Assembly (NCBI GenBank): GCA_964385755.1
Contig: CAYLPZ010000018.1
Location: 1 to 40,434 of the forward strand
Length of the DNA stretch: 40,434 nucleotides
Reading direction: 5' to 3'
Source of the DNA: CAG-698 sp964385755
GTDB lineage: Bacteria > Bacillota_I > Bacilli_A > ML615J-28 > CAG-698
Shown: positions 31,988 to 39,772 of the stretch, piece after piece
Layout of the letters: each line of letters starts with the position of its first letter
Numbering within the stretch: position 1 is the first letter of the stretch
Program-made: the position numbers and the translations under genes
The notes under the pieces: generated by a model
What the model was told of the DNA's origin: nothing
Database searches by the model: none
Seen by the model: the letters and a program-made list of their open reading frames with translations, nothing else

Positions 31988-32722
31988 TTATTTTCTCCTA
32001 AACTCATATAGACATATTCCACATGCCACAGCTACATTTAAACTTTCCATTTCATTTATCGGAATATATGCTCTTTCATCAGAAATTTGTAATACTTCAT
32101 CACTGATACCATTTCCTTCATTTCCCATAACAAGAACTATTTTTCCATCTTTTTTGATATTATCTATTGATTTTGCATCTTTTAAAGCCGTTGCTATAAC
32201 TTTATACCCTTCTTTTTTGAGATTATTTAAACACTTTACTAAATCATCTCTTATAATATTTACTTTGAATATGCCACCTTGTGTTGCACGTAATACTTTT
32301 TCATTATATATATCAACAGAATCTTTACTCAAAATAATATCAGTAGCCCCAAAACTAATTGCACTTCTAATAATTGTACCCATATTTCCTGGATCTTGAA
32401 TACCATCTAACGCTAAAATTAATTCACTTTTGGGTTTTTTGGCTTTTTCGATTAAACAAACACCTATTATTCCTTGTGGTGATTTAGTTTCTGATAGTTT
32501 TTCAATAATTTCTTTTGTGACATGAATAATCTCAACTGAAGGAAAATCATCCTCATTAATTTTTTCACAGGTCAATATTTTTTCTAAAGTGCCCTTTGCT
32601 TCCTCTACTAAATGATAACCCTCTACTAAAAACTTTCCTAATTCGTCACGATATTTCTTAATTTTAAGTTTGTTAAGTTCTTTAATATAACTATTATTAA
32701 CTGATGTAATCTCTTTTACCAT
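31988..32722 (-). CDS. TrmH/SpoU-family RNA 2'-O-methyltransferase
   Basis: 244 aa. N-terminal substrate-binding domain (KYRDELGKFLVEGYHLVEEA) and C-terminal SPOUT knot: LALDGIQDPGNMGTIIRSAISFGATDI, LRATQGGIFKVNII, LVMGNEGNGISDEV and PINEMESLNVAVACGICLYEF. Acts on rRNA or tRNA ribose; relatives next to pheS in Bacillus (YsgA) are the likely group. It overlaps the upstream membrane-protein gene by 7 bp. Confidence 0.9.
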   Translation of the reverse strand: MVKEITSVNNSYIKELNKLKIKKYRDELGKFLVEGYHLVEEAKGTLEKILTCEKINEDDFPSVEIIHVTKEIIEKLSETKSPQGIIGVCLIEKAKKPKSELILALDGIQDPGNMGTIIRSAISFGATDIILSKDSVDIYNEKVLRATQGGIFKVNIIRDDLVKCLNNLKKEGYKVIATALKDAKSIDNIKKDGKIVLVMGNEGNGISDEVLQISDERAYIPINEMESLNVAVACGICLYEFRRK

Positions 32723-33492
32723 AAATAACTTGTAATATATGAAATCACAGCAGGAAGCATTAACACAATGTTAATAATAAAAACAATTAACATCTTTTTC
32801 GCAACTTCCTTTTTCTCATTTGATTTCTTACCTTTCACAAAATAAATTATTAATGGAATTAATTCTGATAAGATAAATATTAGATTATATATAACAAAAG
32901 TAATGATTAATGCGGCATCAGCTGTTGGGAATAATGTTGGCCATTTATTGACAATTAAGCTACATAATTTCAAAGGAAAAAAAGGACTTAATGGAATTAT
33001 AGTAAAAACAAATACGAAAAACGCAATTATAAAGTACCATAGGGGAACAAGCCCAAGTAATCCACTTTCTCTTCTTATTTTCTTTAATGATTTTAATCTT
33101 TTATATAGTGCTTTTCTTAACTCTTTTAGACGAATATATTCTTTGTTTTGCAACTCATCTTCTATATCATCATATAACTTCTCTTCTTCAGTGTCATCGA
33201 TATTTTCTTCTTCATTATCTTCTTCATCGTTTCCTTCATAAATTCGCATTAGTTCATCTTCATATTTTTCAAGCGTGATATCGATTTTTTCAATTAAATA
33301 TCGAATTTCATCTTCATTTAGATTACTTATTTCTTCAATTGGCATTGAGATACTAATATAATCTTCGTTTTCAAGTATAACGTCATCATCTTCAATTTCT
33401 TGATCAATAGTTACTACTTCATCATCTATGTTACTTTCGCTTTTATTAATATCATCGATATAATTTTCTTTTTCTGTGTTTTTATTATCCAT
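32716..33492 (-). CDS. Acidic membrane protein, unknown
   Basis: 258 aa. Residues 1-115 are very acidic (many D/E runs, NDEEDNEEENIDDTEEE) and lack hydrophobic segments; ~115-145 is Lys/Arg-rich helical; then three membrane helices around LVPLWYFIIAFFVFVFTIIP, LIITFVIYNLIFILSELIPL and LIVFIINIVLMLPAVISYI. No family recognised. The acidic part would face the cytoplasm if the basic stretch follows the positive-inside rule. First gene of the transcript with trmH and nudix (promoter 33513-33541), RBS AAGGAG. Confidence 0.7.
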   Translation of the reverse strand: MDNKNTEKENYIDDINKSESNIDDEVVTIDQEIEDDDVILENEDYISISMPIEEISNLNEDEIRYLIEKIDITLEKYEDELMRIYEGNDEEDNEEENIDDTEEEKLYDDIEDELQNKEYIRLKELRKALYKRLKSLKKIRRESGLLGLVPLWYFIIAFFVFVFTIIPLSPFFPLKLCSLIVNKWPTLFPTADAALIITFVIYNLIFILSELIPLIIYFVKGKKSNEKKEVAKKMLIVFIINIVLMLPAVISYITSYLW

Positions 33493-33512
33493 ATAATTCT
33501 CCTTTTTTATTT

Positions 33513-33541
33513 ATTATATAATATCACGACTATATATTCAA
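33513..33541 (-). promoter_or_regulatory. Promoter of the membrane protein-trmH-nudix operon
   Basis: Minus strand TTGAAT (33536-33541), 17-bp spacer, TATAAT (33513-33518). Confidence 0.72.
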
Positions 33542-33629
33542 ATAAAAGATTAAATAATTATATGAAATCTATTTATAATATGATATTTTAAAATTTCTTT
33601 TGTAAAACAGATACATATTTATTAAAAAA

Positions 33630-33655
33630 TTAAAAGGCTGTGATTTTTTCACAGC
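33630..33655 (-). terminator. Terminator of the SASP gene
   Basis: Minus strand GCTGTGA and TCACAGC pair around a short A-rich loop and are followed by CTTTTAATTTTT. Four bases after the stop. Confidence 0.8.
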
Positions 33656-33659
33656 ACTT

Positions 33660-33878
33660 TTATTTACTTTCACTATTTTGTTTTTGCATGTTATCTTTTG
33701 CCATCTTCACAAGTCTACGAGTCATTTCACCACCAACAGATCCGTTTTGTCTACTAGTAGCTTCTGCTCCTAATTTAACACCAAATTCACTTGCAATTTC
33801 ATATTTCATATTTGATTGATCTTTGCTCGCTTGTTTTTTGGTTTGTTTTTTCTTAGTACTTTTTGATTGAGAACTCAT
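33660..33878 (-). CDS. Small acid-soluble spore protein, alpha/beta type
   Basis: 72 aa from ATG at 33878 with GAGGTG upstream. After a Lys/Ser/Gln-rich head (~25 aa) comes MKYEIASEFGVKLGAEATSR, then QNGSVGGEMTRRLVKMA: the alpha/beta SASP signature, including EIASEFG, the usual GPR cleavage site. These proteins coat spore DNA and protect it from UV and heat. It lies directly behind thiI, as sspA does in B. subtilis. A sigma-G-like promoter lies upstream (33901-33930) and a terminator follows, so it is a one-gene forespore unit. Strong evidence that this organism makes, or descends from makers of, endospores. Confidence 0.95.
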   Translation of the reverse strand: MSSQSKSTKKKQTKKQASKDQSNMKYEIASEFGVKLGAEATSRQNGSVGGEMTRRLVKMAKDNMQKQNSESK

Positions 33879-33900
33879 TTCGTTCACCTCACTTCAGTAC

Positions 33901-33930
33901 TAGTATTTCCACTTTTCTAGTTTCTAAACA
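33901..33930 (-). promoter_or_regulatory. Candidate sigma-G promoter of the SASP gene
   Basis: Minus strand TGTTTA (33925-33930), 17-bp spacer, AATACTA (33901-33907). Compared with the sigma-G consensus TGNATA / CATACTA there is one mismatch in each box. No sigma-A boxes are visible in this short gap. Confidence 0.4.
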
Positions 33931-35160
33931 TTAAATATTAAAATCATCGCTGTCATTTTCAAAAACTGAATAATGTTTATCAGCACTTAAAATAATTTCT
34001 TCTACATTTTCTGCTGCTTCTAATATTAAATCATCTAATGAACATTTTGCTTCTTCTTTTTTCGTTTCTTCGATACTAGGTTTGATGATTGGATGTTCAG
34101 GCACAAAAACCGTACAACAATCTTCATATGGTCTAATAGAAATAGGATAAGTTTTAATTTTCTTTGAAATTTCGACTATCTCTTCTTTATCAAAAGTTGC
34201 AAGTGGTCTAATAATTGGAATATTTGTTACCTCATTAACTACCCTCATGCTTTGTAATGTCTGAGAAGCAACTTGTCCTATACTTTCACCATTAATAATT
34301 ACATCTATATCTTTTTTGTTACAAATCATTTCTCCTATTTTATACATACATCTACGCATAATAGTTACTAAATATTTAGGATTAGCATTTTCATGTATGG
34401 CATTCTGAACTTTTGTAAAAGGTACAACAAGCAAATGAATTTGACTATTTTCTGAATATACCGCCAATGTTTCTAACAAATCTACAACCTTTTGTAATGA
34501 ATTAAGGGAAGTATATGGTGGCGAAGCGTAATGAATTGCGAAAACATTAATTCCTTTTTTCATAGATAAATAACACGCAACAGGGCTATCTATTCCTCCA
34601 CTCATCATCAATAGTCCTTTTCCTTGTATTCCCGCAGGATATCCTCCAAGCCCTTTAATCTCTTTTAATGATAAATAGGTTCCTTCACAACGTAAATCTA
34701 TATTTAGTGTCAAATCTGGATTATGTACATCAACAGATAAGCCATTAACATTTGGTAAAATCCTTTTCGCAACCTCTTGTGATACTTGAATCGATGTATA
34801 AGGAAAGCTTTTGTTACCTCTATTAGTTTCTACTTTAAATGTTTTTTTCAAGCTACCAATTTCCTCTTTTAACATCTCAATTGCAACTGAAGCCATTTTA
34901 TCAAAGTCTGGTTCTACCATTTTACATAAACTATATGAATACAAGCCAACAATTGTATTTAATACATCTATCACTTTATTCTCATCTTCGCCATTTAGAT
35001 AAATATAAAAACGATAATCAGTATTAAAATATCTGAGTGCATTAAATATTTTACACTTTCTTTTGATTGTTTCATTCATTTTATTCAAAAACTGTTTATA
35101 GTTTTTCTTTTTTAAAGTCATCTCTCCGTATTTTATTAAAATAATATCATACTTACCCAT
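33931..35160 (-). CDS. thiI: tRNA 4-thiouridine synthetase ThiI
   Basis: 409 aa. N-terminal ferredoxin-like and THUMP domains (to ~165), then the PP-loop ATPase: LLMMSGGIDSPVACYL (SGGxDS), YASPPYTS, and ESIGQVASQTLQSM, ending RPYEDCCTVFVPEHP. There is no rhodanese domain, as in Bacillus ThiI, where the dedicated cysteine desulfurase NifZ supplies sulfur. The neighbouring upstream gene is that desulfurase. The product makes s4U8 in tRNA and contributes sulfur to thiamine. Confidence 0.95.
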   Translation of the reverse strand: MGKYDIILIKYGEMTLKKKNYKQFLNKMNETIKRKCKIFNALRYFNTDYRFYIYLNGEDENKVIDVLNTIVGLYSYSLCKMVEPDFDKMASVAIEMLKEEIGSLKKTFKVETNRGNKSFPYTSIQVSQEVAKRILPNVNGLSVDVHNPDLTLNIDLRCEGTYLSLKEIKGLGGYPAGIQGKGLLMMSGGIDSPVACYLSMKKGINVFAIHYASPPYTSLNSLQKVVDLLETLAVYSENSQIHLLVVPFTKVQNAIHENANPKYLVTIMRRCMYKIGEMICNKKDIDVIINGESIGQVASQTLQSMRVVNEVTNIPIIRPLATFDKEEIVEISKKIKTYPISIRPYEDCCTVFVPEHPIIKPSIEETKKEEAKCSLDDLILEAAENVEEIILSADKHYSVFENDSDDFNI

Positions 35161-35176
35161 AATATAATTCCTTTTC

Positions 35177-36274
35177 TTAAATATTATTAATTACACTTGC
35201 TAGAAACTCTATTTCTTTAATAGTAGTTAAATGCGAAAGACTTATTCTAACAAGACTTTTTGCTCTTTTTTCATCATTTGTCATCGCAAAAATAGTTTTT
35301 TCAGGTTTTGCTAATTTTGATGAACATGATGACCCAGTTGAAACATATATCTCTTTTTCCTCAAACATATGAACTAATGTCTCTCCTAATATATTTGGAA
35401 TGGAGATACTTAAAATATATGGAGAACATTCTTTATCACTATTAATAATTATTTTATCATTAGTTATTTTATCTCGTAATAAACTATTTATTTTTTTTAC
35501 TTCTTCATAATGCTTTGATGTTTGCGGATAATAGATTTTTAAAGCTTTAGCACTTGCGCAAATTAATCCTAAATCTAGTGTTCCTGGTTTTATTCCTTCT
35601 TGCGCATTTGAGCCAAATAATATTTTTTCAAATGCAATTGTATTTGGAGCTAAAAGCATTCCAAGACCTTTTGGACCATAAAATTTATGAGCACTGATGG
35701 TAAAGGCATCTATTTTCTTTAAATCAAAATTCATTTCTATTTTACAAATTCCTTGTACACCATCAACATGTAATTTAGTTTTTGGATACTCTTTTACAAT
35801 GTCTATTACTTCTTTTATTGGTTGAATAGCCCCAACAATATTATTTACCCACATACAAGAAACTAAAATAACATCTTTATTCATCTCACGCTTTAGCATA
35901 TCAAGATCGATAATCCCTTTATCATTAATATCAAGATACACTACATCATAACCTAACTTTTCATAATGTTTAAATACCTCATAAACAGAAGGATGTTCAA
36001 TTTTTGTAGTAATTAATTTTCCTTTTTTTTTACCAATTAACCCTTGAATAGCTAGATTATTTGCTTCTGTTGCATTTGCTGTGAAAATCACTTTTTCATT
36101 TTCTAATCCTAATATATTATTTATTTCTTTTATCATTTTTTCGTAAATACTATTACATTTTTGCCCAAAAAGGTGAAGTGATGTTGTATTTGCATAATAT
36201 TTACTTTCTACTTCAATATAAGTTTTTAATACTTCATCATCCATTTTTGTAGTTGCGGTATAATCAAAATACAT
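35177..36274 (-). CDS. nifZ: Cysteine desulfurase NifZ
   Basis: 365 aa, class V aminotransferase fold. MYFDYTATTKMDDEVL opening, ATEANNLAIQG, HVDGVQG, PLP lysine in ISAHKFYGPKG (Lys197), and active Cys317 in STGSSCSSK. Partner of ThiI in the two-gene unit nifZ-thiI, the pairing known from B. subtilis for tRNA thiolation. 16-bp gap to thiI. IscS-like assignment is excluded less by sequence than by context. Confidence 0.93.
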   Translation of the reverse strand: MYFDYTATTKMDDEVLKTYIEVESKYYANTTSLHLFGQKCNSIYEKMIKEINNILGLENEKVIFTANATEANNLAIQGLIGKKKGKLITTKIEHPSVYEVFKHYEKLGYDVVYLDINDKGIIDLDMLKREMNKDVILVSCMWVNNIVGAIQPIKEVIDIVKEYPKTKLHVDGVQGICKIEMNFDLKKIDAFTISAHKFYGPKGLGMLLAPNTIAFEKILFGSNAQEGIKPGTLDLGLICASAKALKIYYPQTSKHYEEVKKINSLLRDKITNDKIIINSDKECSPYILSISIPNILGETLVHMFEEKEIYVSTGSSCSSKLAKPEKTIFAMTNDEKRAKSLVRISLSHLTTIKEIEFLASVINNI

Positions 36275-36388
36275 TTTAAATCCTTATTTTAATCCTTTCC
36301 TTATGCATATTATAAATATATCATACAATATTTTAATAATTAATTCAATTTATTGTTATAATTCTATTTCTACAAATTCACATAACCC

Positions 36389-36417
36389 TTGAATTTTATT
36401 TCCTTTTTTATTATAAT
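36389..36417 (+). promoter_or_regulatory. Promoter of the TSCPD gene
   Basis: TTGAAT (36389-36394), 17-bp spacer, TATAAT (36412-36417), then GGGTGAT before ATG 36434. Confidence 0.72.
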
Positions 36418-36433
36418 GATTTAGGGTGATAAA

Positions 36434-36694
36434 ATGAAACACATTGATTACAAACCAACTGGTGTTTGCTGTAGATTAATATCTTTTGATTTAACTGATG
36501 ATAAAAAAATCCAAAACCTAGTTTTCACAGGTGGTTGCAATGGTAATCTTAAAGCAATTGGAAAACTATGTGAAGGACAAGACGCACAAGAAATTTCAAA
36601 TATTCTTTATGGCAATACTTGTCATGATAAAAGAACTAGTTGTGCCGATCAATTAGCAAAAGCAATAATTCAAGCAGTAGATGAAAATAAGTAA
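36434..36694 (+). CDS. TSCPD domain protein (TIGR03905 type)
   Basis: 86 aa. YKPTGVCCRLISFDLTDDKKIQNLVFTGGCNGNLKAI and TSCADQLAKAI are the TSCPD signature: small proteins related to the C-terminal domain of class II ribonucleotide reductase and to NrdR-like contexts, with cysteines that may bind metal. Function unknown. Single gene with its own promoter and terminator, divergent from nifZ. Confidence 0.88.
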   Translation: MKHIDYKPTGVCCRLISFDLTDDKKIQNLVFTGGCNGNLKAIGKLCEGQDAQEISNILYGNTCHDKRTSCADQLAKAIIQAVDENK

Positions 36695-36718
36695 GCATTT
36701 AATGTGCTTATTTTTTTA
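36691..36718 (+). terminator. Terminator of the TSCPD gene
   Basis: TAAGCA / TGTGCTTA stem followed by seven T. Confidence 0.72.
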
Positions 36719-36723
36719 TTATA

Positions 36724-36748
36724 AAAAGCTACTTTTTCAAGTAGCTTT
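36724..36748. terminator. Terminator of rpsD (bidirectional)
   Basis: AAAGCTACTT and AAGTAGCTTT form a 10-bp stem with T-runs on both strands; on the minus strand it lies behind rpsD. Confidence 0.85.
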
Positions 36749-36769
36749 ATTTTTTTATTTATAAAAATA

Positions 36770-37369
36770 TTATCTATTGTAGAACTCAACAATAAGATTT
36801 TCTTGAATATCTTGTAAGAATTCAGTTCTTTCAGGCATACGTTCTAATTTACCAACTAGTGTATCTTCGTTTAAAGATAAGTAATCTTTTAAGTTGTTTC
36901 TGTAAGATAAAGAATCTTTAACAACTAATAAAGAACGAGATGATTCTTTTAAAGATATTTCTTGACCAGGTTTAACTAGATATGAAGGTATATCTAATTT
37001 TTTACCATCAACAGTGATATGACCATGGCAAACTAATTGACGAGCTTGTTTACGAGTTTTAGCAAATCCTAAACGATATACTAAGTTATCTAATCTAGTT
37101 TCTAATAATACTAAGAAGTTATCACCACGTTTACCTTTCATTTTTGCAGATAAATCAAAAATCTTCTTAAATTGTTTTTCACTAACTCCATAAGTAAAAC
37201 GAACTCTTTGTTTTTCTTGTAATTGTACACCATATTCGCTCATTTTAGAACGATGTTTTCCATGTTGACCAGGTGCATATGGTCTTTTCTTTAATTCTAC
37301 TCCTGTTTCAGAAATAGAATAACCTAATCTTCTTGAAACTTTCCAAGTAGGTCCAGTGTAACGTGACAT
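36770..37369 (-). CDS. rpsD: 30S ribosomal protein S4
   Basis: 199 aa. MSRYTGPTWKVSRRLGYSI, KKRPYAPGQHGK, LQEKQRVRFTYGV and the S4 RNA-binding domain with LETRLDNLVYRLGFAKTRKQARQLVCHGHI. Primary 16S rRNA-binding protein that nucleates 30S assembly. As in B. subtilis it is alone, outside the large ribosomal operons, with a 160-nt leader and its own promoter. RBS AGGAGG. Confidence 0.98.
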   Translation of the reverse strand: MSRYTGPTWKVSRRLGYSISETGVELKKRPYAPGQHGKHRSKMSEYGVQLQEKQRVRFTYGVSEKQFKKIFDLSAKMKGKRGDNFLVLLETRLDNLVYRLGFAKTRKQARQLVCHGHITVDGKKLDIPSYLVKPGQEISLKESSRSLLVVKDSLSYRNNLKDYLSLNEDTLVGKLERMPERTEFLQDIQENLIVEFYNR

Positions 37370-37532
37370 ATTTTTTTCCTCCTAAATAAATTTTTTAAGA
37401 CTTGAACATGGCATAAAAGATAGTATTCAGCTTGCTTTCATTATAACAGCATAATTACTTACACCTCTACAGGTAGTTCTATGTTTTTTACACCTTTTCA
37501 AGTGCTGTCTTATGTCTTAGCTTTTTTAAGCC
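37370..37532 (-). promoter_or_regulatory. rpsD 5' leader, probable S4 autoregulatory RNA
   Basis: From the predicted start (~37532) to the rpsD start is ~163 nt with several complementary patches, among them ACCTGTAGAGGT, GACATAAGACAGC and a late GCATGTTC-like block. S4 represses its own leader in Bacillus by an RNA pseudoknot. The length and position fit; I have not folded it. Confidence 0.5.
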
Positions 37533-37538
37533 TTTAAT

Positions 37539-37567
37539 ATTATATCATATCTAACTTCATTTGTAAA
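37539..37567 (-). promoter_or_regulatory. Promoter of rpsD
   Basis: Minus strand TTTACA (37562-37567), 17-bp spacer, TATAAT (37539-37544). Confidence 0.75.
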
Positions 37568-37596
37568 GTATTTTTTATTTTTGAAAAATCTATTAT

Positions 37597-37625
37597 CAAA
37601 ATAAAAACTGCCATTAAAGGCAGTT
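37597..37625 (-). terminator. Terminator of pgk-tpiA
   Basis: Minus strand AACTGCC-TTTAAT-GGCAGTT followed by TTTATTTT; 12 bp after the tpiA stop. Confidence 0.87.
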
Positions 37626-37636
37626 AGTTTATTTAT

Positions 37637-38392
37637 TTATTTAAGAGCAGCTTTAACTAGAGTAACAAAGTCATCAGCTTTAAGACTTGCACCACCGATT
37701 AATGCACCATCGATATTAGGCATGCTCATTAATTCATCAATGTTACTAGTTTTAACACTTCCACCATATTGGATACGTACTTTTTCGCTAACTTCTTGTC
37801 CAAATAATTCTCCAATAGTTTTACGAATAAATCCACAAGTTTCATCAGCTATTTGTGCTGTAGCAGTTTTTCCAGTTCCTATTGCCCAAATAGGTTCATA
37901 AGCAACAACTAAATCTGCAACTTGTTCTTTTGTTAATCCTTCTAAATCTTTTTCAATTTGCGCTTTTAAATGTGCTTCTGTTAATCCTCCTTCACGTTGT
38001 TCTAAAGATTCGCCAACACAAAGAATTGGATTAATTTCAATTTCAAATGCTTTTTTAAGTTTTTTATTAATAGCTTCATCAGTTTCATTAAACATAGCTC
38101 TTCTTTCAGAGTGTCCAATAATAACATATGATACACCGATAGACTTAAGCATTACACCACTAACTTCACCAGTATATGCTCCCTCATCTAAGAAATGCAT
38201 ATTTTCAGCACCAATTCTTAATTCATTTCCTTGTCTTTTAACTAAATCTCTTAATACTACAAAAGGTGCACAAACAACACTATCAACTAATTCGTTAGAA
38301 GGCATTTTTTCACTTACTTGTAAGATAAAATTTAAAGCTTCATCACGAGTTTTATACATTTTCCAGTTTCCAGCAATAATTGGTTTTCTCAT
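37637..38392 (-). CDS. tpiA: Triosephosphate isomerase
   Basis: 251 aa, normal length. Interconverts dihydroxyacetone phosphate and glyceraldehyde 3-phosphate in glycolysis. GNWKMYK, SYVIIGHSERR (catalytic His), VAYEPIWAIGTGK (catalytic Glu) and the phosphate loop IQYGGSV...GALIGGASL are all intact. 22 bp behind pgk, with RBS AGGAGAA, sharing its transcript. Confidence 0.98.
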   Translation of the reverse strand: MRKPIIAGNWKMYKTRDEALNFILQVSEKMPSNELVDSVVCAPFVVLRDLVKRQGNELRIGAENMHFLDEGAYTGEVSGVMLKSIGVSYVIIGHSERRAMFNETDEAINKKLKKAFEIEINPILCVGESLEQREGGLTEAHLKAQIEKDLEGLTKEQVADLVVAYEPIWAIGTGKTATAQIADETCGFIRKTIGELFGQEVSEKVRIQYGGSVKTSNIDELMSMPNIDGALIGGASLKADDFVTLVKAALK

Positions 38393-38414
38393 ATTTTTAT
38401 TCTCCTAATTAATA

Positions 38415-39608
38415 TTATTTATCATTTAAAATTGTAATTCCAGGTAATGCTTTACCTTCTAAATATTCTAAGCTTGCTCCACCACCAGTTGAAACATGAG
38501 TGAACTTACTAGAATGTCCAAGTTTTTCAGCAGCTGCAGCACTATCACCACCACCAATAATTGTAGTAGCACCTTCTAGGTTAGCTAACAATTCACAAAT
38601 ACCATTTGTTCCTTTAGCAAATGCATCAAATTCAAATACACCAGCAGGACCATTCCAAACAACAGTTTTAGCACCTTCTAATTCTTTTGCGAAAAGATTT
38701 AAAGACTTAGGACCAATATCCATACCCATCATATTTGCAGGAATGTTATTTGAATCTACCACTTGATATTTAGCATCAGCACTAAATTCTTCAGTAACTA
38801 CTGTATCAATTGGTAATACAAGTTTTCCATCAGCTTTCTTTAATAATTCTTTAGCATAATCTACATAATCAAGTTCACAAAGACTTGTACCTACTTCATA
38901 ACCTAAAGCTTTAAAGAATGTATATGCCATAGCACCACAAATAATAATTTTATCTGCTTTGTTAATTAAATTTTCAATAACTGAAATCTTATCACTTACT
39001 TTAGCACCACCTAAAATTGCAACATAAGGATGAACAGGATTATCAGTTGCTTTGCTTAAGAAATTAATTTCTTTTTCAATTAAGAATCCCGCAACAACTT
39101 CTTTAACATTTGCGGCGATACCAGCATTAGATGCATGAGCTCTATGAGCTGTACCAAAAGCATCATTAACAAGTAAATCACCAAGTGAAGCCCAGTATTT
39201 GCCAAGTTCAGGATCATTTTTAGATTCTTTTTTGCCATCTAAATCTTCATATCTTGTATTTTGTAACATTACGATGTCTTGTTCTTTCATGTTCTTAACA
39301 GCTTTTTCGACTTCCTCTCCACGTGTTGCTGGAACAAATACAACTTCTTTTTCTAATAGTTCTGCTAAACGTTTTGCAACAGGAGCTAAGTCGTTTTTAG
39401 CTAAATCAGCTTCAGTTTTAACTCTACCTAAATGAGATAATAAAACTACTTTTGCATTTTTTTCTAATGCATACTTAATTGTAGGTAATGCTTGACGAAT
39501 ACGATTGTCATCAGTGATTTCTCCATTTTTCATTGGTACGTTAAAATCAACACGCATTAAAACGGTTTTACCTTGCAACTCAACATCTCTAATTGTCTTT
39601 TTTTCCAT
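38415..39608 (-). CDS. pgk: Phosphoglycerate kinase
   Basis: 397 aa from ATG at 39608 (MEKKTIRDVELQGKTVLMR); AAAGGA precedes it, whereas the longer frame starts with TTG on that site. VDFNVP, VLLSHLGRV, NDAFGTAHRAHASNAGI, LGGAKVSDKI, WNGPAGVFE and TIIGGGDSAAA are the family motifs. Makes ATP and 3-phosphoglycerate. First gene of a pgk-tpiA pair; the gap gene and pgm/eno are not in the window. Confidence 0.98.
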   Translation of the reverse strand: MEKKTIRDVELQGKTVLMRVDFNVPMKNGEITDDNRIRQALPTIKYALEKNAKVVLLSHLGRVKTEADLAKNDLAPVAKRLAELLEKEVVFVPATRGEEVEKAVKNMKEQDIVMLQNTRYEDLDGKKESKNDPELGKYWASLGDLLVNDAFGTAHRAHASNAGIAANVKEVVAGFLIEKEINFLSKATDNPVHPYVAILGGAKVSDKISVIENLINKADKIIICGAMAYTFFKALGYEVGTSLCELDYVDYAKELLKKADGKLVLPIDTVVTEEFSADAKYQVVDSNNIPANMMGMDIGPKSLNLFAKELEGAKTVVWNGPAGVFEFDAFAKGTNGICELLANLEGATTIIGGGDSAAAAEKLGHSSKFTHVSTGGGASLEYLEGKALPGITILNDK

Positions 39609-39659
39609 TTTTTTAATTCCTTTCAATTTTTTGCTTTGATAGCATTTAATTACTTAATA

Positions 39660-39688
39660 ATTATACAACGATTTTTCAATAATTTCAA
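39660..39688 (-). promoter_or_regulatory. Promoter of pgk-tpiA
   Basis: Minus strand TTGAAA (39683-39688), 17-bp spacer, TATAAT (39660-39665). Confidence 0.72.
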
Positions 39689-39740
39689 TAATAGATAAAT
39701 AAATAACGAATAACAACATTCTTCAAATTATAATTACCTA

Positions 39741-39764
39741 AGAAAACGTCAGCATATGCTGACG
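39741..39764 (-). terminator. Terminator of the ABC ATPase gene
   Basis: An 18-bp perfect palindrome, CGTCAGCATATGCTGACG (39747-39764), followed on the minus strand by TTTTCTTAG. The weak U-run makes efficiency uncertain. Confidence 0.7.
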
Positions 39765-39772
39765 CTTGAAAA

